Below are positions 10,673 through 20,631 of a DNA stretch of 64,000 bases, piece after piece (the first letter of the stretch is position 1; each line of letters begins with the position of its first letter). Made by a program: the position numbers and the translations under genes. The stretch covers positions 255,347 to 319,346 of the forward strand of contig QFQP01000003.1 of the NCBI GenBank assembly GCA_003243425.1, in the 5' to 3' direction. The DNA comes from Archangium gephyra. GTDB taxonomy: Bacteria > Myxococcota > Myxococcia > Myxococcales > Myxococcaceae. The notes under the pieces are model-generated. The model ran no database searches, was not told where the DNA came from, and was given only the letters and a program-made list of their open reading frames with translations.

Positions 10673-11101
10673 TTACTTCGCCGCTTCAATGCGCTTCTTG
10701 AAGTTCTCCAGCAGCTTCGGGAGTTGGGTGTCGACCAGCGCGTTGACGATCGTCTTTGGCACCAACATTCCGACCTCCACATCCACCGTATAGGTGGCCT
10801 TCGTGGTGCCGTTGCCGCCGTCTTCGAGCTTCCAGCCGCCCTTGTTGTCCTTCATGAATTCCCCGTCGATGAACGACCAGGTCAGACCGCGCGGGCCGTC
10901 TTCCTTCATGTGGACCGTGTACTTGATGACCTTCACCACCTCGGCTTCGTACTGAACGTCGACTTCGTTGCCGCGGCGGTTCGAGGTGCGGATCTTCTTC
11001 ACCTCCGGGAGAAACTCCGGGTACCGCTCGTAGTCGGAGATCACCTGCCAGCACTTCTCGGGAGTCGCGTTGATGGTGATGGTGCGTTGCGCGCCGGGCA
11101 T
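10673..11101 (-). CDS. SRPBCC/START-like (COQ10-type) protein
   Basis: The 142-residue product has the cyclase/dehydrase pattern: 'TITINATPEKCWQVISDYERYPEFLPEV' style N-terminus, a central beta sheet and a C-terminal helix (LPKLLENFKKRIEAAK). Such proteins bind hydrophobic ligands such as polyketides or quinones in the cytoplasm. AGGAG is 8 nt before the ATG. It lies downstream of glpX on the same strand with a 39-nt gap and may be co-transcribed. Ligand unknown. Confidence 0.85.
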   Translation of the reverse strand: MPGAQRTITINATPEKCWQVISDYERYPEFLPEVKKIRTSNRRGNEVDVQYEAEVVKVIKYTVHMKEDGPRGLTWSFIDGEFMKDNKGGWKLEDGGNGTTKATYTVDVEVGMLVPKTIVNALVDTQLPKLLENFKKRIEAAK

Positions 11102-11140
11102 GTCGTTTCGCTCCTGTTTTCGGGTGATTGAGGCCGAACG

Positions 11141-12097
<957 letters not shown>

Positions 12098-12123
12098 GTG
12101 CGGAATCTCGTCGGTGGGGTTGG

Positions 12124-12528
12124 TCACGGTGAAGAGAGAAGTTTCACCACCGACTCCGGAAGTCCAGTTGGTTTTCCGCTCGGTCCGACGCACGCGTGGA
12201 TGGTGTGACCCGTCGCCAGCACCAGCTCGTCACCGTCACGCCGCACTTCGTATTCGAAGCGCAGTGACGCCCGTCGCAGCTCGGCGAGGTGCACGCGAAC
12301 CACGAGCAGGTCTTCGTACTTCGCCGACCGTTTGTAGTCGCAGTGCGCCGCGACGACCGGAAGGCCGAAGCCCTCTTTTTCCATCTGCGTGTAGTTGCCG
12401 CCGCGCGCGCGGAAGAACTCGCTGCGGCTGAACTCGAAGTAGCGGAAGTAGTTCGCGTAGTAGACGACGCCCATCTGATCGGTGTCGCCGTAGATGACGC
12501 GGATTCGTGCATCGACGTGAGTGCTCAT
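12124..12528 (-). CDS. YbgC-type acyl-CoA thioesterase
   Basis: The 134-residue hot-dog protein has the 4-hydroxybenzoyl-CoA thioesterase signature 'YGDTDQMGVVYYANYFRYFE', with the catalytic Asp in DTDQMG. Family members hydrolyse short acyl-CoA or acyl-ACP thioesters and in other bacteria associate with Tol-Pal. No tol genes are nearby. The start MSTHVDAR fits the family; longer readings enter the divergent phosphatase promoter. TACAAA 12 nt before the ATG may be a -10 box. No Shine-Dalgarno is seen. Confidence 0.9.
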   Translation of the reverse strand: MSTHVDARIRVIYGDTDQMGVVYYANYFRYFEFSRSEFFRARGGNYTQMEKEGFGLPVVAAHCDYKRSAKYEDLLVVRVHLAELRRASLRFEYEVRRDGDELVLATGHTIHACVGPSGKPTGLPESVVKLLSSP

Positions 12529-12581
12529 GAGACCGCGCGCTTTGTAGCAAGCCCGCAACGGAGGTGTTTTGTTCCGCGCCC

Positions 12582-14189
12582 ATGTCGCGTTGGCTCGTGA
12601 GTGCGTTGTTGCTGGTCTCGGCCGTTGCGTTCGCAAAACCGCCGAAGCTCGTGGTGTTCATCAGCGTCGATTCCTTCGGCACCGACGTGCTCCAGCGTCA
12701 CCGCAGCCGCTTCAAAGGTGGCTTCTCGAAACTCCTGAACGAAGGCGCGGTGTTCCCGGTCGCGCGCTACGACACGCTCGAGTGCGTCACCGCCATCGGC
12801 CACACCACGATGGTGACCGGCGCGTACGCCAACCGTCACGGCATCGTCGGCAACCGCCACTTCAATCGCTCGACCGGAAAGATCGAGCCCAGCTTCGTCG
12901 ACCTCGCGCACCCGGTACTCGAAGCCCCCATCGGCAACGACGACAGCTCACCGGCCAATCTGCTCACCGAGACGCTGTCAGACCGCCTTCGTCAGGCGAC
13001 GTTCGCCAGGGGCAAGTCGATCGCCATCGCCGGCAAAGGTCGCAGCGCGGTGGCGATGGCGGGCCGGCTCGGCGAGGCCTGGTGGTTCCACGAAGGCGTC
13101 GGCAAGTTCGTGACCGGCACGTACTACCGGAAGGAATTCCCGACGTGGGTGAAGGCCTTCAACGACAAGAAGCTTCCTGACGGCTACCACGACAAGCGCT
13201 GGGAGCTGCTCGCGCCGGCGAAGGAGTACTGGGGCGAAGACGAGCGGCCGTTCGAGTCGGACTGGTACGGCATGTCGAAGATCTTCCCCCACCCGCTCAA
13301 CGGTGGCCTGCCTTCGCCGGGTGCACAGTCGTACAGCGCGCTGGCTTCGTCACCGTTCATGTCGGAGCTCGAGGTCGAGTTCGTGAAGGCCGCGATCGAC
13401 GGCGAACAACTCGGCAAGGACGACGTGACCGATCTGCTCAGCGTCAGCTTCAGCGCGGTCGATCGCACCTACCACCTCTACGGCCCGACCTCGTGGGAGA
13501 TGCAGGACCACGTGCTGCGGCTCGACAAGATGATCAACGACGTGATCGCCTCGGCGGAAAAGGCCGCAGGGAAAGGCAACCTGCTGGTGGTGCTCACCGG
13601 CGATCACGGCGGCGCCAACATTCCCGAAGAGTGGGCGTCGCTCGGCCTCGAAGGCGTGCGCGTGTTCCCGCAGAACCTGCAGAAGGGCGTGAACGAAGAG
13701 CTCGAGAAGAAGTTCGGCGCCGCCGGGCTGGTCGCCGCGATCGAAGAGACCGACGTGTACCTCGACTGGAAGGCCATCGACGCGAAGAAGCTCGACGTGG
13801 TCGCCGTGCGTCGCGCGCTGGCCACGTGGTTGTCGAAGCAGCCCGACATTCACCTCGCGGTCTCTCGTGATGACCTGAGCTCCGTTCGCGGCCTCGAGCG
13901 GGAAGTCATTCACGCCTTTCACCCGGAGCGCAGCGGCGACGTGTTGATGGTGATGAAGCCGTTCCGCGTTCTGGAGTTCGAGAAGGCCGGCACTTCGCAC
14001 GGCGCGCCGTGGAGCTACGACGCCGACGTGCCGATCTTCCTCTACGGCAAGGGCGTGAAGAGCGGTGTGTACGGTATCGAGGTCCACCCCATCGACCTCG
14101 CGCCGACTGTCGCAGCGTTGATGGAGCTCAGTCCGCCGGCGAGCAGCGAAGGCCGCGTGTTGAGCGAAGCGATTCAGCTCTCGAAGTGA
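12582..14189 (+). CDS. Secreted alkaline-phosphatase-superfamily protein (PafA/NPP-like)
   Basis: The start at 12582 gives a clean signal peptide (MSRWLVSALLLVSAVAFA, cleavage before KPPK). The mature part has the superfamily metal motifs: 'VFISVDSFGTD', the nucleophile region 'ECVTAIGHTTMVTGAYANRHG', 'GDHGG' and a C-terminal 'GTSHGAPWSYDADVP' His motif. The 535-residue length fits phosphodiesterase/PafA-type enzymes acting in the periplasm or outside the cell. Likely role: release of phosphate from phosphomonoesters or diesters; the substrate cannot be told. GGAGG lies 17 nt before the ATG, too far for an ordinary ribosome site. The stop overlaps the next start (TGATG). Confidence 0.9.
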   Translation: MSRWLVSALLLVSAVAFAKPPKLVVFISVDSFGTDVLQRHRSRFKGGFSKLLNEGAVFPVARYDTLECVTAIGHTTMVTGAYANRHGIVGNRHFNRSTGKIEPSFVDLAHPVLEAPIGNDDSSPANLLTETLSDRLRQATFARGKSIAIAGKGRSAVAMAGRLGEAWWFHEGVGKFVTGTYYRKEFPTWVKAFNDKKLPDGYHDKRWELLAPAKEYWGEDERPFESDWYGMSKIFPHPLNGGLPSPGAQSYSALASSPFMSELEVEFVKAAIDGEQLGKDDVTDLLSVSFSAVDRTYHLYGPTSWEMQDHVLRLDKMINDVIASAEKAAGKGNLLVVLTGDHGGANIPEEWASLGLEGVRVFPQNLQKGVNEELEKKFGAAGLVAAIEETDVYLDWKAIDAKKLDVVAVRRALATWLSKQPDIHLAVSRDDLSSVRGLEREVIHAFHPERSGDVLMVMKPFRVLEFEKAGTSHGAPWSYDADVPIFLYGKGVKSGVYGIEVHPIDLAPTVAALMELSPPASSEGRVLSEAIQLSK

Positions 14190-14824
14190 TGCGACGGCCG
14201 CTGGTTCGCATCGTCGACGGCGCCCTCCGCCCTGCCCTCTTTCGGCGGCTGCGCGAGGCGATCGTGAAGCTCGGAAATGAGCGTCTGATCGCGGGGTACC
14301 AGACGACCTTCTGGTTCGATTTCGCGTCGGAGCCGGGCAACGTCATCGAAGACGCGGCGCTCGCCTTGAAGCCGCTGCTGAACACGCGCGCGGCGGGCGT
14401 CGAGTGGTGGCTGTCACGCATGCGCACTTCGAACGTGAAGGTCGACTTCCACCGAGATCGCGACAACGCGCGCTTCGACGATGACGGCGTCGAAGTGCAC
14501 CCGCGGTTCAGCTCGTTGCTCTATTTGAACGAGTGTCGTGGCGGCCTGCTCGCGGTGACGCGGGAAGACCCCAACCCCGACAATCAGGCCTTCGCGCCCG
14601 ACACGCACGACTTCGATTTCGTGGCGCCGAAGGCCAATCGCTTCACCTGGTTCCGCGGAGATCTCACGCACGGCGTGCTCGACGCCGAGAACCAGATTCC
14701 CGGAAAACGGCTGCCCAGAGAGCCGGAGCTGCGACTCGCCATCGCCATCAACTTCTGGGCGCAGCGGCCGCGGCGCGTGCCCACGTTCGCCCAGAGCCGC
14801 CACTACCGGACCCTCGCGCGCTGA
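14189..14824 (+). CDS. 2-oxoglutarate/Fe(II) oxygenase-like protein
   Basis: The product is 211 residues from the ATG overlapping the phosphatase stop; longer in-frame readings lie within that gene. It has a likely iron triad: His-x-Asp in 'DFHRDRD' (about 88-90), distal His in 'DLTHGVLD' (about 161), and an Arg about 20 residues later that could bind 2-oxoglutarate. The beta-rich region between ('FSSLLYLNE', 'FTWFRGDLTHG') fits the double-stranded beta helix of prolyl-hydroxylase-like enzymes. Substrate unknown. It is translationally coupled to the phosphatase and followed by a strong terminator. Confidence 0.7.
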   Translation: MRRPLVRIVDGALRPALFRRLREAIVKLGNERLIAGYQTTFWFDFASEPGNVIEDAALALKPLLNTRAAGVEWWLSRMRTSNVKVDFHRDRDNARFDDDGVEVHPRFSSLLYLNECRGGLLAVTREDPNPDNQAFAPDTHDFDFVAPKANRFTWFRGDLTHGVLDAENQIPGKRLPREPELRLAIAINFWAQRPRRVPTFAQSRHYRTLAR

Positions 14825-14832
14825 AACGAAAA

Positions 14833-14862
14833 CGGCGCACCAGCCGCAAAGCCGGTGCGCCG
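14833..14862. terminator. Bidirectional terminator hairpin
   Basis: CGGCGCACC pairs perfectly with GGTGCGCCG across a 12-nt loop. It lies between convergent genes, 8 nt after the oxygenase stop and 22 nt before the lipoprotein stop. A-rich sequence on its left gives a T-rich run for the leftward transcript. Confidence 0.7.
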
Positions 14863-14884
14863 CCTGAATCGGAGTCAGCGACGG

Positions 14885-16000
14885 TTACGGGAGCACGACG
14901 CCCGCGTCGACACCGGCGTCGAGCTCGATGCCCGCGTCGACTTCGACACCCGCGTCGACCGCCACACCGGCGTCGACTTCCACGCCCGCGTCGAGCGCGA
15001 TGCCGGCGTCGACTTCAACGCCCGCGTCGACTTCAACGCCTGCGTCGACTTCAACGCCTGCGTCGATTTCCACGCCTGCGTCCGAGGGCGTGCCAGCGTC
15101 GACCGTGACACCCGCGTCGATGCCAGCGTCGACCGTCACGCCGCCGTCGGGCGTGTTGTTCCACGTCGCGTTCACGGTGACCGTGGCAACCGTGCCGCAG
15201 AGACCGTTGGGCACGGGCGCGTCGTCAGCCTGCGACGTGCCCTTCCACTCGGTGAACTCCAGGTTGGTCGCCGTCGCCGTGTAGCTGCCGGTGGTGGCGT
15301 TCATCGTGGCCGCGGTGATGTTCAGCGAGCCGCCGCGCGCGTAGTACATGCGCTGGCACTGCTGGCCGGTCATCGGGTCGCAGGCCTCGAAGAGGATCAC
15401 GCAGTCGAAGCACGTGTAGTACGTCGAGCCCGCCGGCGACGGGAGCGTCGTCGTCTTGGGGAGCGTGGGGTTCGTGTTCGAACCGAAGTACCAGGACTCG
15501 AAGTACATGAGGTTCACGCGGCCAGCGGTCGCGCTCGCTGCACCCACCAGCGCGTTGTGATTCGCGTCATTCATCGCGCCCGCCGGGGTGAACTCGCCAC
15601 CGAGCGACTGCGCCTGCGAGAAGTCGAACACGGTGCACGCCGTGCCGCCACCCGTCGCCGAGCCGCCACCCGTCGCCGAGCCGCCACCCGTTGCCGAGCC
15701 ACCGCCCGTCGCCGAACCGCCGCCGGTCCCGGTGCCACCACCCGAACCACCACCGGTCGCGGTGCCGCCACCCATGGGGTTCGCGCACATGCCAGCCATG
15801 CAGCTCTGCGAGCCGCTGCAGGTGCGGCAGGCTTCGCCCTTGGTGCCACACTCCGAGTTCTTCACGTCGGTGACGCACTCACCGGCCGCGCTGCAGCAGC
15901 CGCTGCAGTTCGCAGGGCCGCACGCTTCGTTCGAGCCGCAGTACAGGAAACCAACAGAGGAAAAGACGACGACAGCCAACGGTACGAGGTAACGGTTCAT
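14885..16000 (-). CDS. Repeat-rich Cys-containing envelope protein (putative lipoprotein)
   Basis: The start at 16000 gives a 371-residue protein with an N-terminal hydrophobic segment ending in FLYC, which may be a non-canonical lipobox. A Cys-rich module follows (about residues 20-72, ten Cys), then a Gly-Gly-Gly-Ser-Ala-Thr hexapeptide linker, a globular domain (about 120-270) with paired Cys, and a long tail of 'GVEVDA'-type hexapeptides. Such linkers are common in Myxococcota surface proteins. The acidic repeat tail may be a spacer or bind calcium; that is an inference. The rightward open frame opposite is a codon-bias shadow. Confidence 0.75.
   Translation of the reverse strand: MNRYLVPLAVVVFSSVGFLYCGSNEACGPANCSGCCSAAGECVTDVKNSECGTKGEACRTCSGSQSCMAGMCANPMGGGTATGGGSGGGTGTGGGSATGGGSATGGGSATGGGSATGGGTACTVFDFSQAQSLGGEFTPAGAMNDANHNALVGAASATAGRVNLMYFESWYFGSNTNPTLPKTTTLPSPAGSTYYTCFDCVILFEACDPMTGQQCQRMYYARGGSLNITAATMNATTGSYTATATNLEFTEWKGTSQADDAPVPNGLCGTVATVTVNATWNNTPDGGVTVDAGIDAGVTVDAGTPSDAGVEIDAGVEVDAGVEVDAGVEVDAGIALDAGVEVDAGVAVDAGVEVDAGIELDAGVDAGVVLP
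14890..15150. repeat. 18-bp tandem repeats coding Val-Asp-Ala-Gly hexapeptides
   Basis: About a dozen imperfect 18-bp units of the type GCGTCGACTTCAACGCC (plus strand) encode the C-terminal hexapeptides of the lipoprotein. Units at 15003-15075 are nearly identical, implying recent slippage or unequal exchange, so copy number may vary between strains. Confidence 0.8.
15644..15776. repeat. 18-bp tandem repeats coding a Gly-Gly-Gly-Ser-Ala-Thr linker
   Basis: Four near-identical 18-bp units of CGCCACCCGTCGCCGAGC type, followed by degenerate copies, encode the flexible linker between the Cys-rich module and the globular domain of the same protein. Confidence 0.8.
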
Positions 16001-16079
16001 GCACGCCGCCCTACCAAATCGTTTGAGCACAAGGAATTGTCCGCTTCCGCCAAAACACCGACGTAGTAAAACGGTGCCT

Positions 16080-16475
16080 ATGCGGCGGTTGACCCTCACG
16101 CTCGCGGTGCTGCTGGCCTCGACGGCGTTCGCCGAGGACACCGCACCGACCGCGCCTCCGTTTGAGGTGGCGGAAGAGAACCGCATCAGCGTCAGCGTGA
16201 GCCACCACTTCGCGCGCTCCGAAGCGCTCGAGCGTCTGGGCTACCTGCTCGACTACTGGAAGCGCGCCTTCGACATCCGCTTCGAGTGGCAGGGCAACCA
16301 GGTCTTCATCTCGGGGTCGATCTTCGGGCTCAAGGTGAAGGCGCGCATGAGCGTGACCGATGAAGCCGTCGTCGCCGTCGCCGCCGACCCCGGTTGGCCG
16401 TGGCGCGGCCGTGCCGAGGGCTACGTCACCGGCAAGCTCAAGAAGTACATGCACCCGACCTACGACGATCCCTGA
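16080..16475 (+). CDS. Polyhydroxyalkanoic acid system family-like protein with signal peptide
   Basis: The 131-residue protein begins with a signal peptide (MRRLTLTLAVLLASTAFA). The remainder resembles the PHA granule-region family: 'SVSHHFARSEALERLGYLLDYW', a central beta section ('RFEWQGNQVFISGS') and 'PWPWRGRAEGYV'-like closing helices. Known: the family name comes from location near PHA genes, and its function is unclear. A signal peptide would place this copy outside the cytoplasm. TAGTAA ends exactly 10 nt before the ATG with no Shine-Dalgarno, a pattern also seen at speA. It diverges from the repeat-rich lipoprotein gene. Confidence 0.7.
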   Translation: MRRLTLTLAVLLASTAFAEDTAPTAPPFEVAEENRISVSVSHHFARSEALERLGYLLDYWKRAFDIRFEWQGNQVFISGSIFGLKVKARMSVTDEAVVAVAADPGWPWRGRAEGYVTGKLKKYMHPTYDDP

Positions 16476-16601
16476 AGCACACACCCAACCACCTCTGCCG
16501 CAGGTCGCGCACCCCGGGTCGCGATCGCGCCGGAGGCGGTAAATCGGCCTCAGAAAACTCTGCCTTTACAGGGGCTTCCGCCTGATCAAGATGCGCCCTT
16601 C

Positions 16602-19337
16602 ATGTCAGAGATGCCCCGCATCTCGACGGAGGGTGTAGCTGCCGCTCCATCGAGCAACAGCCCTGATCGTGGCGGTCTGACGCGCTTCCACGAGCGCCTC
16701 ATGGCCGAAGAGCTCACCGGCAAGGTCGCCGACGGGCAGGCCCGCGTGATGCGCGCGGTGGCCGAGGCGAAGGTCGACCTCAACCCGCACCAGCTCGAAG
16801 CGGCCGTCTTCGCGATGGACTCCTTGTCCCGCGGCGGCTGCATGCTCGCCGACGAAGTCGGCCTCGGTAAAACCATCGAAGCCGGCATCGTCATCGCGCA
16901 GCTGGCCAGCGAATCGAAGAACCGCATTCTCGTGCTGGCGCCGGCCACGCTGCGCGCGCAGTGGCAGGCGGAGCTCAAGGAGAAGTTCGACGTCGATTCG
17001 ATCGTGGTCGACGGCCGCACGGTGCGCGCCACCGGCAACGCGTTCGATCAGCAGGTGCCCGTCGTCATCGCGTCACACCCCTTCGCCGCGTTCCGCCAGG
17101 AACTCGTCTCGCAGATTCAGTGGGACCTTGTCGTCATCGACGAAGCGCACCGCCTGCGCAATTCGCACAAGCCCAACAACAAGATGGGTAAGGCGCTCAA
17201 GGCCGGCCTCGGCAAGGCGCCCAAGCTGCTGCTGACCGCCACGCCACTGCAGAACGAGATGAGCGAGCTGTTCGGGCTCATGTCGCTGCTCGACGAAGCG
17301 ATCCTCGGGCCCGAAGAAGCGTTCCGCGCGCACTTCCCGATTGACCCTGAGACCGGCGGGCTCACCGAGCAGTCGCAGAAGGAAATCCGCTCGCGAATCG
17401 CGCCGGTGGTGCAGCGCACGTTGCGCCGGCAGGTGCGCGAATACGTGAAGTACACGAACCGCCGTTCGGTGGTCGAAGACTTCACGCCGCTGCCCGAAGA
17501 GCAGGCGCTCTACGACGACGTCAGCGAGTACCTGCGTCGCAACGAGTGCGCCGCCATCGAAGCCGGCAAGCGCACGCTGCTCACGCTGGTGTACCGGAAG
17601 CTGCTCGCCAGCTCGACGTACGCGATCGCGCCCACGTTGCGCCGATTGTCCGAAACGCTCGAGAACAAGCTCAAGGCCGCAAAACTGGGTCAGGCCGCCA
17701 ACGCGCTCCTCTACGAACCCGAAGAGATCAAGGCGTTCGCGGAAGAAGCCGAGAGCTGGGAAGACGACGCCAAACCGCGCGGCAACGTCATCGCCAACAT
17801 GGAGCGTGAGGTCTGGGAGCTCCGCCGCTTCGCGGACCGCGCCGACAAGATCAAGGTCAACGCCAAGGGTGAGGCGCTCAAGCGCGCCATCGACCGCGTG
17901 TTCACCGTCGCGCGCGCGCACCAGTGGCCCGAGAAGGCCGTCATCTTCACCGAGAGCAAGCGCACGCTCGAGTACCTCGAGCAGCTGCTCAGCCAGCACG
18001 GCTTCGAGGGGAAGATCTGCAAGCTCACCGGTGACGCCGGCACGCCCGAAGCGCGCCGCGAGCTCGTGCGCCAGTTCAAGGAGGAGAAGCAGATCCTCCT
18101 CATGACCGAGGCCGGCGCCGAAGGGCTCAACCTCCAGTTCTGCAACCTGCTGGTCAACTACGACCTGCCGTGGAACCCGCAGCGCGTCGAGCAGCGCATC
18201 GGCCGCTGCCACCGCTACGGCCAGCAGCGCGACGTGCTGGTGCTCAACTTCCTCAACCGCAGCAACGCCGCCGACGCGCGCCTGTACGAGCTGCTCGAGC
18301 GGAAGCTGAACCTCTTCGACGGCGTGTTCGGCGCGTCCGACGAGATCCTCGGCGCGCTCGAGAGCGGCGTCGACTTCGAGAAGCGCGTGCTGGAGATCTA
18401 CCAGTCGTGCCGCATGCCCGAGGAGATCAACGCGGCCTTCGACGCGCTCCGCAAGGACCTCGAGTCGGGCATCAACCAGCGCATGATGGAGACGCGCGCC
18501 ACGCTCATCGAGCGCTTCGATGGCGACGTGCGCAAGAAGCTCCGCGTGGCCGCCGACACCGCGAAGGAAGCCGTCAGCAAGCGCAAGCTGCAGGAAAAGA
18601 ACTTCACCGGCTCGGTGCTCGGCACCGCGGGCACCGGCCGCCGTCAGCTGGCGCTCGCCGCCAGGGAAGTCCGCGCGCGCACCAACGACGCGATGACCAC
18701 GCTGGTCATCGACGGCTCCACCCTGCCCGCGAAGCTCGGCCACCTGCAGGGCAAAGAGGGCTGGTGGTACGCGTACCGCTTCGAGCTCAGCGGCCTGAAG
18801 CCCGAAGAGCGCGTGGTGCACATCATCTGCACCAAGTACGGCGAAGGCTGGCGCGTGGTGCCGTGGCTCGACGCCGACCTCATGCCGCGTGCATCGGCGC
18901 GGGAGATCGACGGCCGCCAGCCGCCGCCCAACCTGCCGACGCTCGAGCACGAGAAGGCCATCATGGCCGCGAAGGACGAGCTCACCCGTCAGGCCGAGCG
19001 CCGCAACATGCTGGAGCTCGACGCCGCCAAGGACCGCGCCGATCGCTTCGCCGAAGACTGCCTCTTCTCTCCGCGTCAGCAGATGGAGCGCGCGCGCGGT
19101 GAATGGGAAGACGCGCGCAAGGTGGTGCTGGGCATCGAAGACCCGACGGAGCGCGTGAAGGCCCGCGCCAACGCCGAGCGCCTCGAGCGTGAGTACCGCC
19201 GCAAGCTGCAGCAGCTGCGACAGGCCGAAGACGGCAAGTACGCCGAGAAGGACCGCACGCTGGCGGCCCTCGCGCAGAAGGCGAAGGTCGTCACCGGCCG
19301 CACGCTGCTCGCGTCGTCGTACTTCTGGATCGAGTGA
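16602..19337 (+). CDS. SNF2/RapA-like DEAH-box helicase
   Basis: The 911-residue protein is a superfamily 2 ATPase of the SNF2/RapA type: motif I DEVGLGKT (84-91), motif II DEAH (180-183), 'TATPLQN', and motif VI 'EQRIGRCHRYGQQ'. The C-terminal 300 residues are charged and coiled-coil prone. RapA recycles stalled RNA polymerase; without RapA's N-terminal Tudor-like domains this may instead be a general DNA translocase. Signal to start is unclear. AAATCGGCCTC 61 nt upstream also occurs upstream of speA. A perfect palindrome overlaps the stop codon. Confidence 0.92.
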   Translation: MSEMPRISTEGVAAAPSSNSPDRGGLTRFHERLMAEELTGKVADGQARVMRAVAEAKVDLNPHQLEAAVFAMDSLSRGGCMLADEVGLGKTIEAGIVIAQLASESKNRILVLAPATLRAQWQAELKEKFDVDSIVVDGRTVRATGNAFDQQVPVVIASHPFAAFRQELVSQIQWDLVVIDEAHRLRNSHKPNNKMGKALKAGLGKAPKLLLTATPLQNEMSELFGLMSLLDEAILGPEEAFRAHFPIDPETGGLTEQSQKEIRSRIAPVVQRTLRRQVREYVKYTNRRSVVEDFTPLPEEQALYDDVSEYLRRNECAAIEAGKRTLLTLVYRKLLASSTYAIAPTLRRLSETLENKLKAAKLGQAANALLYEPEEIKAFAEEAESWEDDAKPRGNVIANMEREVWELRRFADRADKIKVNAKGEALKRAIDRVFTVARAHQWPEKAVIFTESKRTLEYLEQLLSQHGFEGKICKLTGDAGTPEARRELVRQFKEEKQILLMTEAGAEGLNLQFCNLLVNYDLPWNPQRVEQRIGRCHRYGQQRDVLVLNFLNRSNAADARLYELLERKLNLFDGVFGASDEILGALESGVDFEKRVLEIYQSCRMPEEINAAFDALRKDLESGINQRMMETRATLIERFDGDVRKKLRVAADTAKEAVSKRKLQEKNFTGSVLGTAGTGRRQLALAAREVRARTNDAMTTLVIDGSTLPAKLGHLQGKEGWWYAYRFELSGLKPEERVVHIICTKYGEGWRVVPWLDADLMPRASAREIDGRQPPPNLPTLEHEKAIMAAKDELTRQAERRNMLELDAAKDRADRFAEDCLFSPRQQMERARGEWEDARKVVLGIEDPTERVKARANAERLEREYRRKLQQLRQAEDGKYAEKDRTLAALAQKAKVVTGRTLLASSYFWIE

Positions 19338-19351
19338 GTCTTTAGACTCAC
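19334..19351. promoter_or_regulatory. Perfect 18-nt palindrome across a stop codon and before the next start
   Basis: GTGAGTCT and AGACTCAC are exact reverse complements with a 2-nt centre. The element covers the helicase stop codon and ends 4 nt before the amine oxidase ATG. TAGACT within it (19343-19348) could be a -10 box 7 nt before the ATG, so a bound repressor would block initiation directly. A 2-nt loop makes an RNA hairpin less likely than a DNA operator. Confidence 0.5.
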
Positions 19352-19355
19352 CTGC

Positions 19356-20594
19356 ATGCACAGCAACACCGACGTGCTGATCCTCGGAGGCGGCGTCGCT
19401 GGCCTCTCGGCGGCTCGTGAGCTCGAGCGGCGTGGCATCGCCAACCTCGTGCTGGAAGCGCGCGACCGGCTCGGTGGCCGCATTCACACGCTGCGTGACG
19501 CGGCCTGGCCGCACCCCATCGAGCTGGGCGCTGAGTTCCTGCACGGGCTGCCGCGAAAGCTGAAGCTCCCGCACCGCTTCTCGCTGCGCCCGCGTGACGC
19601 CGACGGCGAGCACTGGGTCGTCGACGCGCGGGGGCTCCGTCAGGCCGACGGTGCAGCCGAAGACGCGATGAACCTGCTGGGCGAAATGACCGGCCCCGAC
19701 ACCACCGCCGACGCGTGGCTCGACAAGCACACGAAGGGTCCGCAGCGGCGGCTGGCGCGTCAGTTCGTCTCGGGCTTCTACGCGGCAGATCCGAAGTCGG
19801 TCTCGACGCGCTTCCTCGTCGAGGAGTCAGAGGCCTCGGAAGAGGTGCACGGCGAGCGCATGTTCAGGCCGACGCGCGGCTACGACACGCTGGTTCAGCA
19901 CCTCGCGCGTGACGTGAAGGCGCACCTCTCGACGCAGATCACCCGCGTCACGTGGAAGCGCGGCCGCGTCGACGTCGACGCCACGGACGCGCTGGGCCAC
20001 GCGCGCAGCTACCGCGCGAAGAAGCTCGTCATCGCGCTGCCGCTCGGAGTGCTGAAGACCAACAGCGTCCGCTTCTCACCGGTGGTCGACGGGCTGCAGT
20101 TGGCACGCAAGCACCTCGAGGTCGGGCCGATCGTGAAGCTGGTGCTGCGGTTCCGTGAACCGTTCTGGGCGAAGCACCGCGCGAAGGACTTCACGATGCT
20201 GCACTTCACGAACGGTCCTCAGCAGGCGTGGTGGCGCTGCAGGCCCTTCGATTCGCCGGTGCTGGTGGGTTGGTCGGCCGGGCCGCAGGCGAAGAAGCAG
20301 CCGTCGGTCGATGGCGCGCTGCACGCCTTCGAGCGCGCCTTCAGGGTGAAGAACCTCAGCCGGCTGCTCGACGCGGCGCTGGTCGTCGACTGGAGCGCCG
20401 ACCCCTTCGCGCGCGGCGGCTACATGGTGCAGCCCGTGGGGCTCCCCAGCCCGCTGCAGCAGCTCTTCGCACCCGTCGATGACACGCTCTTCTTCGCGGG
20501 CGAACACACCAGCTTCGAAGGGCACGCCGGCACCGTGCACGGCGCGGTGTGGTCGGGCCAACGCGCCGCGCGCGAGGTGTGCGACTGCGGCTGA
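19356..20594 (+). CDS. Flavin-containing amine oxidase
   Basis: The 412-residue protein has the N-terminal dinucleotide motif 'GGGVAGLSAARELERRG', the second FAD strand 'LEARDRLGGRIHT', and the C-terminal FAD motif 'LFFAGEHTSFEGHAGTVHGA', all typical of monoamine/polyamine oxidases. No signal peptide is present, so it acts in the cytoplasm. Amine substrate unknown; polyamines are possible given speA at 5.2 kb, but nothing links the two directly. The 18-nt gap from the helicase gene holds a palindrome. Confidence 0.9.
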   Translation: MHSNTDVLILGGGVAGLSAARELERRGIANLVLEARDRLGGRIHTLRDAAWPHPIELGAEFLHGLPRKLKLPHRFSLRPRDADGEHWVVDARGLRQADGAAEDAMNLLGEMTGPDTTADAWLDKHTKGPQRRLARQFVSGFYAADPKSVSTRFLVEESEASEEVHGERMFRPTRGYDTLVQHLARDVKAHLSTQITRVTWKRGRVDVDATDALGHARSYRAKKLVIALPLGVLKTNSVRFSPVVDGLQLARKHLEVGPIVKLVLRFREPFWAKHRAKDFTMLHFTNGPQQAWWRCRPFDSPVLVGWSAGPQAKKQPSVDGALHAFERAFRVKNLSRLLDAALVVDWSADPFARGGYMVQPVGLPSPLQQLFAPVDDTLFFAGEHTSFEGHAGTVHGAVWSGQRAAREVCDCG

Positions 20595-20631
20595 AGTCAC
20601 TTCGTGCGACTCCGGACCATGGGGGGAAGCC

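Noticed and set aside
14855..16066. 403-codon open frame opposite the repeat-rich lipoprotein
   Set aside because: Val-Asp/Arg-rich reading of tandem repeats in the wrong frame; the leftward frame has a signal, linkers and Cys pattern.
17073..19730. 885-codon open frame opposite the SNF2-like helicase
   Set aside because: It is antisense to a gene with clear motifs, has no family motif and arises from high-GC codon bias.
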